Shown here in pieces: positions 49,547-58,863 of a DNA stretch of 64,000 bases; the stretch's first letter is position 1; each line of letters starts with the position of its first letter. This DNA comes from Piscinibacter sp. (GTDB lineage: Bacteria; Pseudomonadota; Gammaproteobacteria; Burkholderiales; Burkholderiaceae_C). The position numbers and the translations under genes were made by a program. The DNA lies in NCBI GenBank assembly GCA_016706565.1, contig JADJJI010000015.1, positions 248,001 through 312,000 on the forward strand, written 5' to 3'. A model generated the notes under the pieces. That model made no database searches. It was not told where the DNA came from and was given only the letters and a program-made list of their open reading frames with translations.

Positions 49547-50494
49547 TCAGGCCGGCAGTTCGAGCGCCTTTCGCACCAGGGATCTCAGGGCCGTGAAGGT
49601 CGGCTGCAGTTCCTGCGCGCTGGTGTCCAGCTGGAACTCGGCCTTCGAATAGAAGGCGGCGCGGCCGGCAAGGATGGACTTGAGGTCGTCCATCGCCTCG
49701 CGGCTGGCCGCCATCGGCCGCGTGTCGCCCTGGGCGACGACGCGCTTCATGTGGTCTTCCGGGTCGGCCTGCAGCCACACGGTGGTGCAGTGCTGCAGCA
49801 GCAGGTTGAAATTGGCCGGGTCGGAGACGATGCCGCCCGGCGTGGCGATCACCGCCTCGGGGTAGATCTGGATCGCCTCTTCCAGCGCACGGCGCTCGTA
49901 GCGGCGGTAGGCGTTCTGGCCGTACAGCGCCTGGATCTCGTTGATGCTGCAGCCGGCGAACTTCTCGATCTCGCGGCTCAGCTCGACGAAGGGGAAGCCG
50001 AGGTCTTCGGCGAGCATTGCGCCCAGCGTGGACTTGCCGGCGCCGCGCAGGCCGATCAGCGCCACCTGCGGGCTGCGCTGGCGGCCATGGCTGGCGTTCG
50101 CGCCGCCGGTGCCGAGCAGCTCGCCCACCGCCACCCGCACGCGGTGCAGCGTGGCCTCGTCGCGGTTCTCGAGCAGCTCGCGCAGCATCAGCCACTCGGG
50201 CGAGGTGGTGGTGACGTCGCCGAGCAGCTCGGCCAGCGAGCATTGCAGCGCGCGGGCCACGTCCAGCAGCACCAGGATGGAGGCGTTGCCCACGCCGTAT
50301 TCGAGGTTGGCCAGGTGCCGCTCGGACACGTCCGCCGCGGCGGCCAGCGCCTTGCGCGTCATGCCACGGCGCGAGCGCAGGGCGCGGGCGCGTTCGCCCA
50401 GGGCGACGAGGAAGGGATTCTTCGCCTCGTCCTCTTCGATGACTGCATCCTCTCCCGGTGAAAACCCGGGAGCCTGCATTATAGTGCTTGACAT
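49547..50494 (-). CDS. boxR: BoxR, benzoyl-CoA-responsive repressor (XRE helix-turn-helix plus shikimate kinase-like domain)
   Basis: 315 residues. Helix-turn-helix about 30-90 (ALRSRRGMTRKALAAAADVS, ERHLANLEYGVGN, ASILVLLDVARALQCSLAEL), linker, then a shikimate-kinase-like domain from ~140 with P-loop LIGLRGAGKSTLGAMLAEDLG and FVELSREIEKFAG. This architecture is specific to BzdR/BoxR, which bind benzoyl-CoA as inducer. First gene of the leftward strand, divergent from the cupin-boxD-bclA operon. An in-frame ATG five codons in (50479) is a possible alternative start. Confidence 0.95.
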   Translation of the reverse strand: MSSTIMQAPGFSPGEDAVIEEDEAKNPFLVALGERARALRSRRGMTRKALAAAADVSERHLANLEYGVGNASILVLLDVARALQCSLAELLGDVTTTSPEWLMLRELLENRDEATLHRVRVAVGELLGTGGANASHGRQRSPQVALIGLRGAGKSTLGAMLAEDLGFPFVELSREIEKFAGCSINEIQALYGQNAYRRYERRALEEAIQIYPEAVIATPGGIVSDPANFNLLLQHCTTVWLQADPEDHMKRVVAQGDTRPMAASREAMDDLKSILAGRAAFYSKAEFQLDTSAQELQPTFTALRSLVRKALELPA

Positions 50495-50537
50495 GGTGGG
50501 ATCCGCGCCCTAAAGTGCCTGCACGCACAATACTGCA
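50475..50537. promoter_or_regulatory. divergent promoter with TGCA boxes between boxR and the cupin-boxD-bclA operon
   Basis: Rightward promoter: TTGACA (50488-50493), 17 bp, TAAAGT (50511-50516). TGCA boxes lie at 50475-50478, 50520-50523 and 50534-50537, and TGCT at 50485-50488 gives TGCA-N6-TGCT over the -35. On the minus strand TATAAT overlaps the first boxR codons. The boxes flank the promoter as expected for repression by BoxR. Confidence 0.6.
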
Positions 50538-50583
50538 TCAACCTTGCGCTGGCAAGGGAAGCGCAGGCACCGGAGACGCATCC

Positions 50584-51048
50584 ATGACCCCCGACAAGTT
50601 CCGCGCCCAGATCGCTGCGCTGACCGCGCAGCTGGCTGGCCGCCCCATCGACGCCGAGCTCGACGCCTGGCTGAACCGCGAGCACGGCGCGACCAGCACC
50701 ACCTACGCCGCGCTGAAGGCAAGCTGCGAAGCCGGGGTCGCCGAGGGCTGGCTGTGCAACCGCGAAGGCGGCGGCATCAAGTACGGCCGCATCTTCAAGC
50801 CGGCCGAGGACCTGCAGGGCTTCTCGGTCGACGTGGTCGACATGACCGACATCGCCGGCCCGCACCACGTGCACCCGAACGGCGAGATCGACCTGCACAT
50901 GCCGCTGGGCGGCGAGGCCACCTTCGACGGCCGCCCCGCCGGCTGGGTGGTCATGCCGCCGGGCAGCGCGCACCGCCCCACCGTGAGCGAGGGCCGCGCC
51001 CTCGTGCTCTACCTGCTGCCGCAAGGCGCGATCGAATTCACCAAGTGA
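50584..51048 (+). CDS. DUF4863 family cupin-like protein
   Basis: 154 residues. Cupin features: GPHHVHPNGEIDLHMPLGG (metal-binding His, His, Glu, His) and PPGSAHRPTVSEGRALVLYLLPQG. I associate the family with 4-hydroxylaminobenzoate lyase-like proteins (from memory). It is the first gene of the rightward benzoate operon, 9 nt before boxD, so a role on a benzoate-derived compound or in detoxification is inferred; none is established here. Confidence 0.8.
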   Translation: MTPDKFRAQIAALTAQLAGRPIDAELDAWLNREHGATSTTYAALKASCEAGVAEGWLCNREGGGIKYGRIFKPAEDLQGFSVDVVDMTDIAGPHHVHPNGEIDLHMPLGGEATFDGRPAGWVVMPPGSAHRPTVSEGRALVLYLLPQGAIEFTK

Positions 51049-51056
51049 GCGTTGCC

Positions 51057-52625
51057 ATGACCGAGATCCTTCACAACCACCTCGGCGGCCGCTGGGTCGC
51101 CGGCAGCGGCGCCGGCACGGCGCTGTTCGACCCGGTGCTCGGCAACGAGCTGGTGCGTGTCGATGCCACCGGCCTCGGCCTGCACGCCGGCTTCGCCTTC
51201 GCCCGCGAGCAAGGCGGCGCCGCGCTGCGCGCCATGAGCTACCGCGAGCGCGCCGCGATGCTTGCCGCGGTGGTCAAGGTGCTGCAGTCCAGGCGCGACG
51301 ACTACTACGCCATCGCCACCGCCAACAGCGGCACGGTGAAGAACGACTCGGCAGTGGACATCGACGGCGGCATCTACACGCTGTCCACCTACGCAAAATT
51401 GGGCGATTCGCTCGGCGACCGCAAGTACCTGCTCGATGGCGAGCCCGCGCGCCTGGCCGCGGGTGCCGACAAACAACCGGTGTTCCAGAGCCAGCACGTG
51501 CTGGTGCCCTCGCGCGGCCTGGCGCTGTTCATCAACGCCTTCAACTTCCCGAGCTGGGGCCTGTGGGAGAAGGCCGCGCCGGCGCTGCTGTCGGGCGTGC
51601 CGGTGGTCATCAAGCCGGCCACCGCCACGGCCTGGCTGACCCAGCGCATGGTCAAGGACGTGGTCGACGCGGGCGTGCTGCCCGCCGGCGCACTCTCGGT
51701 GGTGTGTGGCAGCTCGGCCGGCCTGATGGACGCGCTGCAGCCCTTCGACGTGGTCTCGTTCACCGGGTCGGCCGAGACCGCTGCGGTGATCCGCTCGCAC
51801 CCGACCGTGACGCAGCGCTCGGTGCGCGTCAACATCGAGGCCGACAGCGTCAACAGCGCGCTGCTGCTGCCGGGCGAGGCCCCGGGGAGCGAAGCCTTCG
51901 AGCTGCTCGCCAAGGAAGTGGCGCGCGAGATGACGCAGAAGTCCGGCCAGAAGTGCACCGCGATCCGCCGCGTCTTCGTGCCCGAGGCGCTTTACGCGCA
52001 GGCCGCCGAAGCCATCTCGGCGCGGCTGGCCAAGACGACCGTGGGCAACCCGCGCAACGAATCGGTGCGCATGGGCGCGCTGGTCAGCCGGGCGCAGCTC
52101 ACCGCGGTGCGCGAGGGCCTCGCCCACCTGCAGGCGCAGGCCGAAGTGCTGCACGACGGCGCGAAGCACGCGTTGGTCGATGCCGATGCGGCGATCGCCT
52201 GCTGCGTCGGCCCCACGCTGCTGGGTACCCGAAACGCCGCCGGCAGCGACGCCAGCGACCGCGTGCACGACACCGAGGTGTTCGGCCCGGTGGCCACGCT
52301 GCTGCCCTACCGCGACCGCGCGCATGCGCTGCAGCTCATCGAGCGCGGTCAAGGGTCGCTGGTCGCCTCGCTGTACGGCAGCGACGCGCAGGCGCTGGCC
52401 GACGCGGCGATCGAGCTCGCGCCCTTGCACGGCCGCGTGCACGTCATCAGCCCCGAAGCCGCCGCCCACCACACCGGCCACGGCAACGTGATGCCGCAGT
52501 CGCTGCACGGCGGCCCCGGCCGCGCCGGTGGCGGCGAAGAGCTCGGTGGCCTGCGTGCGCTGAACTTCTACCACCGCCGCGCCGCCATCCAGGCCGGCAA
52601 CACGACACTGGCCGCGCTGGCCTGA
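51057..52625 (+). CDS. boxD: 3,4-dehydroadipyl-CoA semialdehyde dehydrogenase
   Basis: Oxidises the BoxC product to 3,4-dehydroadipyl-CoA with NADP+. 522 residues, aldehyde dehydrogenase fold. [20 protein letters not shown] holds the oxyanion Asn, [12 protein letters not shown] the cofactor loop, [12 protein letters not shown] the general base Glu, and Cys300 in [11 protein letters not shown] is the catalytic thiol. Related to the ALDH part of PaaZ. Between the cupin gene and bclA. Confidence 0.93.
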   Translation: MTEILHNHLGGRWVAGSGAGTALFDPVLGNELVRVDATGLGLHAGFAFAREQGGAALRAMSYRERAAMLAAVVKVLQSRRDDYYAIATANSGTVKNDSAVDIDGGIYTLSTYAKLGDSLGDRKYLLDGEPARLAAGADKQPVFQSQHVLVPSRGLALFINAFNFPSWGLWEKAAPALLSGVPVVIKPATATAWLTQRMVKDVVDAGVLPAGALSVVCGSSAGLMDALQPFDVVSFTGSAETAAVIRSHPTVTQRSVRVNIEADSVNSALLLPGEAPGSEAFELLAKEVAREMTQKSGQKCTAIRRVFVPEALYAQAAEAISARLAKTTVGNPRNESVRMGALVSRAQLTAVREGLAHLQAQAEVLHDGAKHALVDADAAIACCVGPTLLGTRNAAGSDASDRVHDTEVFGPVATLLPYRDRAHALQLIERGQGSLVASLYGSDAQALADAAIELAPLHGRVHVISPEAAAHHTGHGNVMPQSLHGGPGRAGGGEELGGLRALNFYHRRAAIQAGNTTLAALA

Positions 52626-52641
52626 AGACGAGGAAACCGCC

Positions 52642-54231
52642 ATGACCCAGATCGACATCGCCGACGTCGCCGCGCCGCCCGACACCTTCAACTTCGCGCA
52701 GCACCTGATCGCCGCCAACGCGGCGCGCGCGGCCAAGGCCGCCTTCATCGACGACGTCGCCACCCTGAGCTACGGCGAGCTCGCCGAGCGCGTGCGGCGT
52801 TTGGCCACCGGGCTGCGCGCGCTGGGCCTCAAGCGCGAGGAGCGCGTGCTGCTGCTGATGCAGGACTGCAACGACTGGCCGGTGAGCTTTCTCGGCGCCA
52901 TGTACGCCGGCCTGGTGCCGGTGGCGGTGAACACGCTGCTCACCGCCGACGACTACGCCTACATGCTGGAGCACAGCCGCGCGCAGGCGGTGCTGGTGTC
53001 GGGCGCGCTGCTGCCGGCGCTGACCTCGGCGCTGATCAAGTCGGACCACGAGGTCGGCAAGGTGATCGTGTCGCGCCCGGTCGCGCCGCTGCACCCGGCC
53101 GAGGTCGAATTCGAGTCGTTCCTCGCCGCGCACGGGCCGATGGCCAAGCCGGCGGCGACGGGCCCGGACGATCCGGGCTTCTGGCTCTACTCGTCCGGCT
53201 CCACCGGCCGCCCCAAGGGCACGGTGCACTCGCACGCCAACCCCTACTGGACCTGCGAGCTGTACGGCAAGCGCGTGCTCGGCCTGACCGAGAAGGACGT
53301 CTGCTTCTCCGCCGCCAAACTGTTCTTCGCCTACGGCCTGGGCAATGCGCTGAGCTTCCCGCTGAGCGTGGGCGCGACCGTGATCCTGATGGCCGAGCGC
53401 CCGACACCGGACGCGACCTTCAAGCGCTGGACCGGTGGCATCGGCGGCGTGAAGCCGACCGTGTTCTACGGCGCACCGACCGGCTTCGCCGGCATGCTCG
53501 CCTCGCCGAACCTGCCCAAGCGCACCGACGTGGCGATGCGCCTCGTGTCCTCCGCCGGCGAGGCGCTGCCGGCCGAGCTCGGCGAGCGCTTCAAGGCCCA
53601 TTTCGGCACCGACATCGTCGACGGCATCGGCTCCACCGAGATGCTGCACATCTTCATCTCCAACCGGCCCGACAAGGTGCGCTACGGCACCACCGGCTGG
53701 CCGGTGCCCGGCTACGAGATCTCGCTGCGCGGCGACGACGGCGGCCCGGTGCCCGACGGCGAGCCGGGCGACCTCTACATCCACGGCCCCTCGGCCGCGA
53801 TGATGTACTGGGGCAACCGGCAGAAGACGCGCGACACCTTCCAGGGCGGCTGGACGAAGAGCGGCGACAAGTACATCCGCAACGCCGACGGCAGCTTCAC
53901 CTACGGCGGCCGCAGCGACGACATGCTCAAGGTCAGCGGCATCTACGTCTCGCCCTTCGAGGTCGAGGCGACGCTGGTGCAGCACCCGGCCGTGCTCGAA
54001 GCCGCGGTGATCGGCGTGCCGGATGCAGAGGGCCTGACCAAGACCAAGGCCTTCGTGGTGCTCAAGCCGGGCGCGAGCGCCACCGACGCCGAGCTGAAGG
54101 CCTTCGTGAAGGACAAGCTGGCGCCCTACAAGTACCCGCGCCAGATCGTCTTCGTGAGCGACCTGCCGAAGACGGCCACCGGCAAGATCCAGCGCTTCAA
54201 GCTGCGTGACGCGGAAAAGGGCGACGCGTGA
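52642..54231 (+). CDS. bclA: benzoate-CoA ligase
   Basis: Activates benzoate with ATP and CoA to benzoyl-CoA, starting the pathway. 529 residues, ANL superfamily. P-loop YSSGSTGRPKGTVHSH (about 177-192), FYGAPTGFAGML and GIGSTEMLHIFISNRP in the acyl pocket, hinge SGDKYIRNADGSFTYGGRSDDM, and Lys in PKTATGKIQRFKLRD near the C-terminus. Benzoate specificity follows from family resemblance and location in the box cluster. Confidence 0.95.
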   Translation: MTQIDIADVAAPPDTFNFAQHLIAANAARAAKAAFIDDVATLSYGELAERVRRLATGLRALGLKREERVLLLMQDCNDWPVSFLGAMYAGLVPVAVNTLLTADDYAYMLEHSRAQAVLVSGALLPALTSALIKSDHEVGKVIVSRPVAPLHPAEVEFESFLAAHGPMAKPAATGPDDPGFWLYSSGSTGRPKGTVHSHANPYWTCELYGKRVLGLTEKDVCFSAAKLFFAYGLGNALSFPLSVGATVILMAERPTPDATFKRWTGGIGGVKPTVFYGAPTGFAGMLASPNLPKRTDVAMRLVSSAGEALPAELGERFKAHFGTDIVDGIGSTEMLHIFISNRPDKVRYGTTGWPVPGYEISLRGDDGGPVPDGEPGDLYIHGPSAAMMYWGNRQKTRDTFQGGWTKSGDKYIRNADGSFTYGGRSDDMLKVSGIYVSPFEVEATLVQHPAVLEAAVIGVPDAEGLTKTKAFVVLKPGASATDAELKAFVKDKLAPYKYPRQIVFVSDLPKTATGKIQRFKLRDAEKGDA

Positions 54232-55037
54232 GCGACTTCGCCCACGTCGAATGGCAAGGGAAGCGCGTGCGCATCGAGCACGCCTTCATCGCGCCCGAGC
54301 GGCGCGACCGGCCGCTCGTCGTGTTCCTGCACGAGGGCCTGGGCTCGGTGTCGATGTGGCGCGACTTCCCGCAGCGCCTGTGCGACGCCGCCGGCGTGCG
54401 CGGCCTGGTCTACTCGCGCCCGGGCTACGGCCGCTCGACGCCGCGCGCCGCCGAAGAGGCGTGGGACCTCGACTTCATGCACCGCCAGGCGCACGAGGTG
54501 CTGCCGGCGCTGCTCGACGCGCTCGACATCGATGCCACCCGCGACAAGCCCTGGATGTTTGGCCACAGCGACGGCGGCTCGATCACGCTGCTCTACGCGG
54601 CGAAGTTTCCGCAGGCGATCGCCGGCGCCATCGTGCTGGCGCCGCACATCCTCGTCGAGGAGCTGTCGGTGGCCAGCATCGCCAAGGCGAAGACGGCCTA
54701 CGAGACCACCGACCTGAAGCAGCGCCTGGCCAAACACCACGACGACCCCGACTCCGCCTTCTGGGGCTGGAACCGCATCTGGCTGCACCCGCCGTTCAAG
54801 CAGTGGTCGATCGAGGAAGAAATCCGCGCCATCGGCTGCCCGATGCTGGCCGTGCAAGGCCTGGACGACGAGTACGGCACGCTGGAGCAGATCCGCGGCA
54901 TCGCGCGGCGCGTGCCGCACACCGAGCTGCTGGAGCTGCCCGCCTGCGGCCATTCACCGCACCGCGACCAGCCCGACGCGCTGATCGCCGCCGCCACCCG
55001 ATTCATTCGTTCGAACAACCCCGGAGACAACCCATGA
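54228..55037 (+). CDS. alpha/beta-hydrolase in benzoate operon
   Basis: 269 residues. Oxyanion region VVFLHEGLGSVSMWRDFP, nucleophile FGHSDGGSITLLYA (Ser about residue 112), acid VQGLDDEYGT and His in CGHSPHRDQPD form a complete triad. Starts by GTGA overlap with bclA and ends by ATGA overlap with the binding-protein gene. Homologues recur in box clusters; a thioesterase or lactonase acting on stalled CoA intermediates is plausible but unproven. Confidence 0.87.
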   Translation: MSDFAHVEWQGKRVRIEHAFIAPERRDRPLVVFLHEGLGSVSMWRDFPQRLCDAAGVRGLVYSRPGYGRSTPRAAEEAWDLDFMHRQAHEVLPALLDALDIDATRDKPWMFGHSDGGSITLLYAAKFPQAIAGAIVLAPHILVEELSVASIAKAKTAYETTDLKQRLAKHHDDPDSAFWGWNRIWLHPPFKQWSIEEEIRAIGCPMLAVQGLDDEYGTLEQIRGIARRVPHTELLELPACGHSPHRDQPDALIAAATRFIRSNNPGDNP

Positions 55038-56188
55038 AGCTCAAGCTCATCGCTCTCGCCGCCGCACTCGTCGCCACCGCCTCGGCGCAGGCCCAGTCCG
55101 CCAAACTCAAGGTCGGCCTGATGCTGCCGGCCACCGGCACCTTCGCCGCGCTGGGCACGGCGATCGAAAACGGCTTTCGCCTCTACGTGACGGAGCAGGG
55201 CGGCAAGCTCGCCGGCCGCGAGATCGAGTTCGTCAAGGTCGACGACGAGAGCGACCCGGCCAAGGCCACCGACAACGTCAACAAGCTGATCAAGCGCGAC
55301 AACGTCGACGTGCTGGTCGGCACGGTGCACAGCGGCGTGGCGATGGCGATGGCCAAGGTCGCGAAGGACACCGGCACGCTGCTGCTCGTGCCCAACGCCG
55401 GCGCCGACGCGGTGACCGGCCCGATGTGCGCGCCGAACATCTTCCGCTCCAGCTTCAGCAACTGGCAGCCGGGTTACGCGATGGGCGAGGTGGTGGCCAA
55501 GAAGGGCCACAAGAAGGTCGTCACCATCACCTGGAAGTACGCCGCCGGCGACGAGTCGGTGCGCGGCTTCAAGGAGGCCTTCGAGAAGGCCGGTGGCTCG
55601 GTGGTGAAGGAGCTCTCGCTGCCCTTCCCGGGCGTCGAGTTCCAGGCGCTGCTCACCGAGATCGCGGCGAGCAAGCCCGATGCGGTCTACACCTTCTTCG
55701 CCGGCGGCGGCGCGGTGAAGTTCGTCAAGGACTATGCGGCCGCGGGTCTGAAGAAGAGCATTCCGCTGTACGGCGCCGGCTTCCTCACCGACGGCACGCT
55801 GGAAGCGCAGGGCGCCGACGCCGACGGCCTGCTGACCACGCTGCACTACAGCGACGCGCTGAACACGCCGCGCGACAACGCCTTCCGCCTGGCCTACGCC
55901 AAGACCTACAAGCTGCAGCCCGACGTCTATGCCGTGCAGGGCTACGACGCTGCGCAGATGCTGGGCATCGGCCTGGCCGCGGTGAAGGGCGACGTGAGCA
56001 AGAAGGCCGAGTTCGCCGCCGCGGTGGAGAAGGCGAAGATCGACAGCCCGCGCGGGCCGTTCAGCGTCTCGAAGGCGCACAACCCGGTGCAGGACATCTA
56101 CCTGCGCCAGGTGAGCGGCAAGGAGAACAAGCTGGTCGGCGTGGCGTCGAAGTCGCTGGCCGATCCGGCCCGCGGCTGCAAGATGTAA
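55034..56188 (+). CDS. ABC transporter substrate-binding protein, branched-chain/aromatic (LivK) type
   Basis: 384-residue precursor; signal peptide MKLKLIALAAALVATASAQA. KVGLMLPATGTFAALGTAIENGF and LVGTVHSGVAMAMAKVAKDTGTLLLVPNAGAD are the type I periplasmic-binding fold. Position in the box operon, followed by a full LivHMGF set, points to benzoate or a benzoate-like acid rather than amino acids. Confidence 0.92.
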   Translation: MKLKLIALAAALVATASAQAQSAKLKVGLMLPATGTFAALGTAIENGFRLYVTEQGGKLAGREIEFVKVDDESDPAKATDNVNKLIKRDNVDVLVGTVHSGVAMAMAKVAKDTGTLLLVPNAGADAVTGPMCAPNIFRSSFSNWQPGYAMGEVVAKKGHKKVVTITWKYAAGDESVRGFKEAFEKAGGSVVKELSLPFPGVEFQALLTEIAASKPDAVYTFFAGGGAVKFVKDYAAAGLKKSIPLYGAGFLTDGTLEAQGADADGLLTTLHYSDALNTPRDNAFRLAYAKTYKLQPDVYAVQGYDAAQMLGIGLAAVKGDVSKKAEFAAAVEKAKIDSPRGPFSVSKAHNPVQDIYLRQVSGKENKLVGVASKSLADPARGCKM

Positions 56189-56213
56189 GGCGGGCCCAGG
56201 GGAGGCTTCGCCC

Positions 56214-57095
56214 ATGGATCTCGCCACCTTCCTCATCCAGTGCCTCAACGCGCTGCAGTACGGGCTGCTGCTGTTCCTGGTGGCGTCGGGGCTGACGCTG
56301 ATCTTCGGGATCATGGGCGTCATCAACCTGGCGCACGGCAGTTTCTACATGATCGGCGCCTACATGGCCTTCGCGCTGGCGCCGGTGGTCGCGACCACCT
56401 TCGGCGGCGGCTTCTTTGCGGTGCTGCTGGTCGGCACGGTGCTCGCCGTGCTGCTGGGCTACGTGCTCGAGTGGGCCTTCTTCAGCTTCCTCTACGAGCG
56501 CGAGCACCTGCAGCAGGTGCTGATGACCTACGGCCTGATCCTGGTGTTCGAGGAACTGCGCAGCCTGCTCGTCGGTGACGACGTGCACGGCGTGCAGCCG
56601 CCGGACATCCTGGCCGGCACGCTGCCGCTGGGCGAGATGATGACCTACCCCGTGTACCGCCTGTTCGTCAGCGGCGTGTGTCTGGCGCTGGCGCTGGGCA
56701 TGTGGTTCGTGTTCACGCGCACGCGGCTGGGCATGATGATCCGCGCCGGCAGCGCCAACCGCGAGATGGTGCAGAGCCTGGGCATCGACATCCAGTTCCT
56801 CTACCGCGTGGTGTTTGCCGCGGGCGTGGCCATCGCGGTGCTGGCCGGCATGGTGGCCGCGCCGGTGTCCAGTGTCTACCCGGGCATGGGCAGCACGGTG
56901 CTGATCATCTGCTTCGTGGTGGTGGTGATCGGCGGCATCGGTTCGATCCGCGGCGCGCTGCTCGCGGCGCTGCTGATCGGCGCGGTCGACACCTTCGGCA
57001 AGGTGCTGGTGCCGCAGGCGGCCGGCGTGCTGGTCTATGTGCTGATGGCGCTGATCCTGCTGTGGAAGCCGGACGGTCTGTTCAAGGCGGGGTGA
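56214..57095 (+). CDS. ABC transporter permease, LivH type, benzoate locus
   Basis: 293 residues, about eight membrane helices. LTLIFGIMGVINLAHGSFYMIGAYMAF is the LivH signature; AGSANREMVQSLGIDIQFLY is the coupling loop. Pairs with the LivM-type permease that follows by overlap (stop 57093-57095). Confidence 0.93.
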   Translation: MDLATFLIQCLNALQYGLLLFLVASGLTLIFGIMGVINLAHGSFYMIGAYMAFALAPVVATTFGGGFFAVLLVGTVLAVLLGYVLEWAFFSFLYEREHLQQVLMTYGLILVFEELRSLLVGDDVHGVQPPDILAGTLPLGEMMTYPVYRLFVSGVCLALALGMWFVFTRTRLGMMIRAGSANREMVQSLGIDIQFLYRVVFAAGVAIAVLAGMVAAPVSSVYPGMGSTVLIICFVVVVIGGIGSIRGALLAALLIGAVDTFGKVLVPQAAGVLVYVLMALILLWKPDGLFKAG

Positions 57096-58111
57096 TGATG
57101 ATGAACACGATCGATCGTTCGAAGGCGGCGTTCGTCGCCGCCTGCTTCGCGGCGCTGGCGCTGCTGCCCTGGCTGGCCGGCAGCTATGGCGTCGACCTGG
57201 TCACCAAGATCATGGTCTACGCGGTGTTCGCGCTCAGCCTCGAGCTGCTGGTCGGCGCCACCGGCCTGGTGTGCTTCGGCCAGGCGGCCTTCTTCGGCAT
57301 CGGCGCCTATGCGGCAGTGCTGCTCTCGCCCGCCAGCGAGCCGGCATCGTTGTGGTGGCTGCTGCCGGCGTGCATCGTGGCCGCGGCGCTGTATGCGCTG
57401 GCCGTGGGTGCGTTGAGCCTGCGTACCAAGGGCGTCTACTTCATCATGGTCACGCTGGCCTTTGCGCAGATGGCCTACTACGTGGTGCACGACACGCCGC
57501 TGGGCGGCGGCACCGACGGCATCTACCTGACCATGAAGCCGGTGCTCGGCACCTGGCTCGACCTCGACGGCGCGCTGTCGCTGTACTACCTCACGCTGGT
57601 GTGCCTCGTGGCGGTGTTCGCCTTCCTCGCCGTGCTCTTGCGCTCGCGCTTCGGCCGCGCGCTGGCCGGCATCCGCGTCAACGAGCAGCGCATGCGCGCC
57701 ACCGGCTTCTCCACCTACCCGTACAAGCTCGCGGCGTTCACGCTGTCGGGCGGCATCGCCGGGCTGGCGGGCTTCCTCTTCGCGGTGAAGGACGGCTTCG
57801 TGAACCCCGAGCTGATGAGCTGGCACCTCTCCGGCGCGGTGCTGATCATGATCATCCTGGGCGGCCTGGGCCACCTGCGCGGCGCGCTGATCGGCGCCTT
57901 CGCCTTCGCGCTGCTGCAGGAGTTCTTCAAGTCGGAGGCGATCTTCGGCGCCTTCGCGCGGCACTGGCACCTGGGGCTGGGCCTGACCATCATCGCCAGC
58001 GTGGCGCTGCTGCCGCGCGGGCTGGTCGGCCTGCCCGGCCAGTGGCGCGAACGCCTGGTGGGGCGCAGCCGCCCGGTTGCCGTCGGCACGGAGGCACTGA
58101 ATGAAGCCTGA
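57095..58111 (+). CDS. ABC transporter permease, LivM type, benzoate locus
   Basis: 338 residues from the first of three consecutive ATGs (57095, 57098, 57101); GGCGGGG upstream would suit the third. About ten membrane helices; SLELLVGATGLVCFGQAAFFGIGAYAA and ALAGIRVNEQRMRATGFSTYPYKL (coupling loop) are LivM signatures. Overlaps the LivG-type gene by 11 bp. Confidence 0.92.
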   Translation: MMMNTIDRSKAAFVAACFAALALLPWLAGSYGVDLVTKIMVYAVFALSLELLVGATGLVCFGQAAFFGIGAYAAVLLSPASEPASLWWLLPACIVAAALYALAVGALSLRTKGVYFIMVTLAFAQMAYYVVHDTPLGGGTDGIYLTMKPVLGTWLDLDGALSLYYLTLVCLVAVFAFLAVLLRSRFGRALAGIRVNEQRMRATGFSTYPYKLAAFTLSGGIAGLAGFLFAVKDGFVNPELMSWHLSGAVLIMIILGGLGHLRGALIGAFAFALLQEFFKSEAIFGAFARHWHLGLGLTIIASVALLPRGLVGLPGQWRERLVGRSRPVAVGTEALNEA

Positions 58112-58862
58112 AACGAATGCGCCCGTGCTGCTGCGCGGCCGCGACATCACGCGCCGCTGGGGCGGCCTCGTTGCCGTCGATCGCGTCTCGATCGAACTCA
58201 CGCGCGGCAGCGTGCATGCGGTGATCGGCACCAACGGCGCGGGCAAGTCCACGCTGATCAACATCCTCTCCGGCGAGATCCCGCCCTCGGGCGGCAGCGT
58301 CGAGCTGCTCGGCCAGGACGTGACCCGCTGGGCGCAGCCACGCCGCGCCCGCGCCGGCCTGGGCCGCAGCTACCAGCGCAACACCATCTATCCGAGCTTC
58401 ACGGTGTTCGAGAACTGCCGCCTCGCCGCGCAGGCCCGCACGCAACAAGCCTGGCGCTGGTGGAGCGATGCCCAGCGCTGCGAGGCGAGCACCGCCGCAG
58501 CACGCGACGCCGCGGCGCGCGCGGGCCTGGACGAGCTGCTCGAGCGCCCGGCCGGGCTGCTCAGCCACGGCCAGAAGCGCCAGCTCGAGATCGCCATGTG
58601 CCTGGCCACCGCGCCCGAGGTGCTGCTGCTCGACGAGCCGCTGGCCGGCATGGGCGCCGAGGAGACCGAGCGCATGCTCGCCCTGCTCGATCAGCTGCGG
58701 GCAGGCCACGCCATCCTGCTGGTCGAGCACGACATGGACGCGGTGTTCCGCATCGCCGACCGCATCACCGTGATGGTCAACGGCAGCGTGATCGCCTCCG
58801 ACGTTCCGGCGGCGATCCGCACCCATCCCCAGGTGCTGACCGCCTATCTCGGAGACCACTGA
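58101..58862 (+). CDS. ABC transporter ATP-binding protein, LivG type, benzoate locus
   Basis: 253 residues. Walker A GTNGAGKST (about 43-51), GRSYQRNTIYPSFTVFEN (Q-loop), signature LLSHGQKRQLEIAMCLA (H in place of the usual G of LSGGQ, seen in LivG proteins), Walker B VLLLDEPLAGM, switch His in VEHDMDAVF. Full-length and intact. Confidence 0.93.
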   Translation: MKPETNAPVLLRGRDITRRWGGLVAVDRVSIELTRGSVHAVIGTNGAGKSTLINILSGEIPPSGGSVELLGQDVTRWAQPRRARAGLGRSYQRNTIYPSFTVFENCRLAAQARTQQAWRWWSDAQRCEASTAAARDAAARAGLDELLERPAGLLSHGQKRQLEIAMCLATAPEVLLLDEPLAGMGAEETERMLALLDQLRAGHAILLVEHDMDAVFRIADRITVMVNGSVIASDVPAAIRTHPQVLTAYLGDH

Positions 58863-58863
58863 C

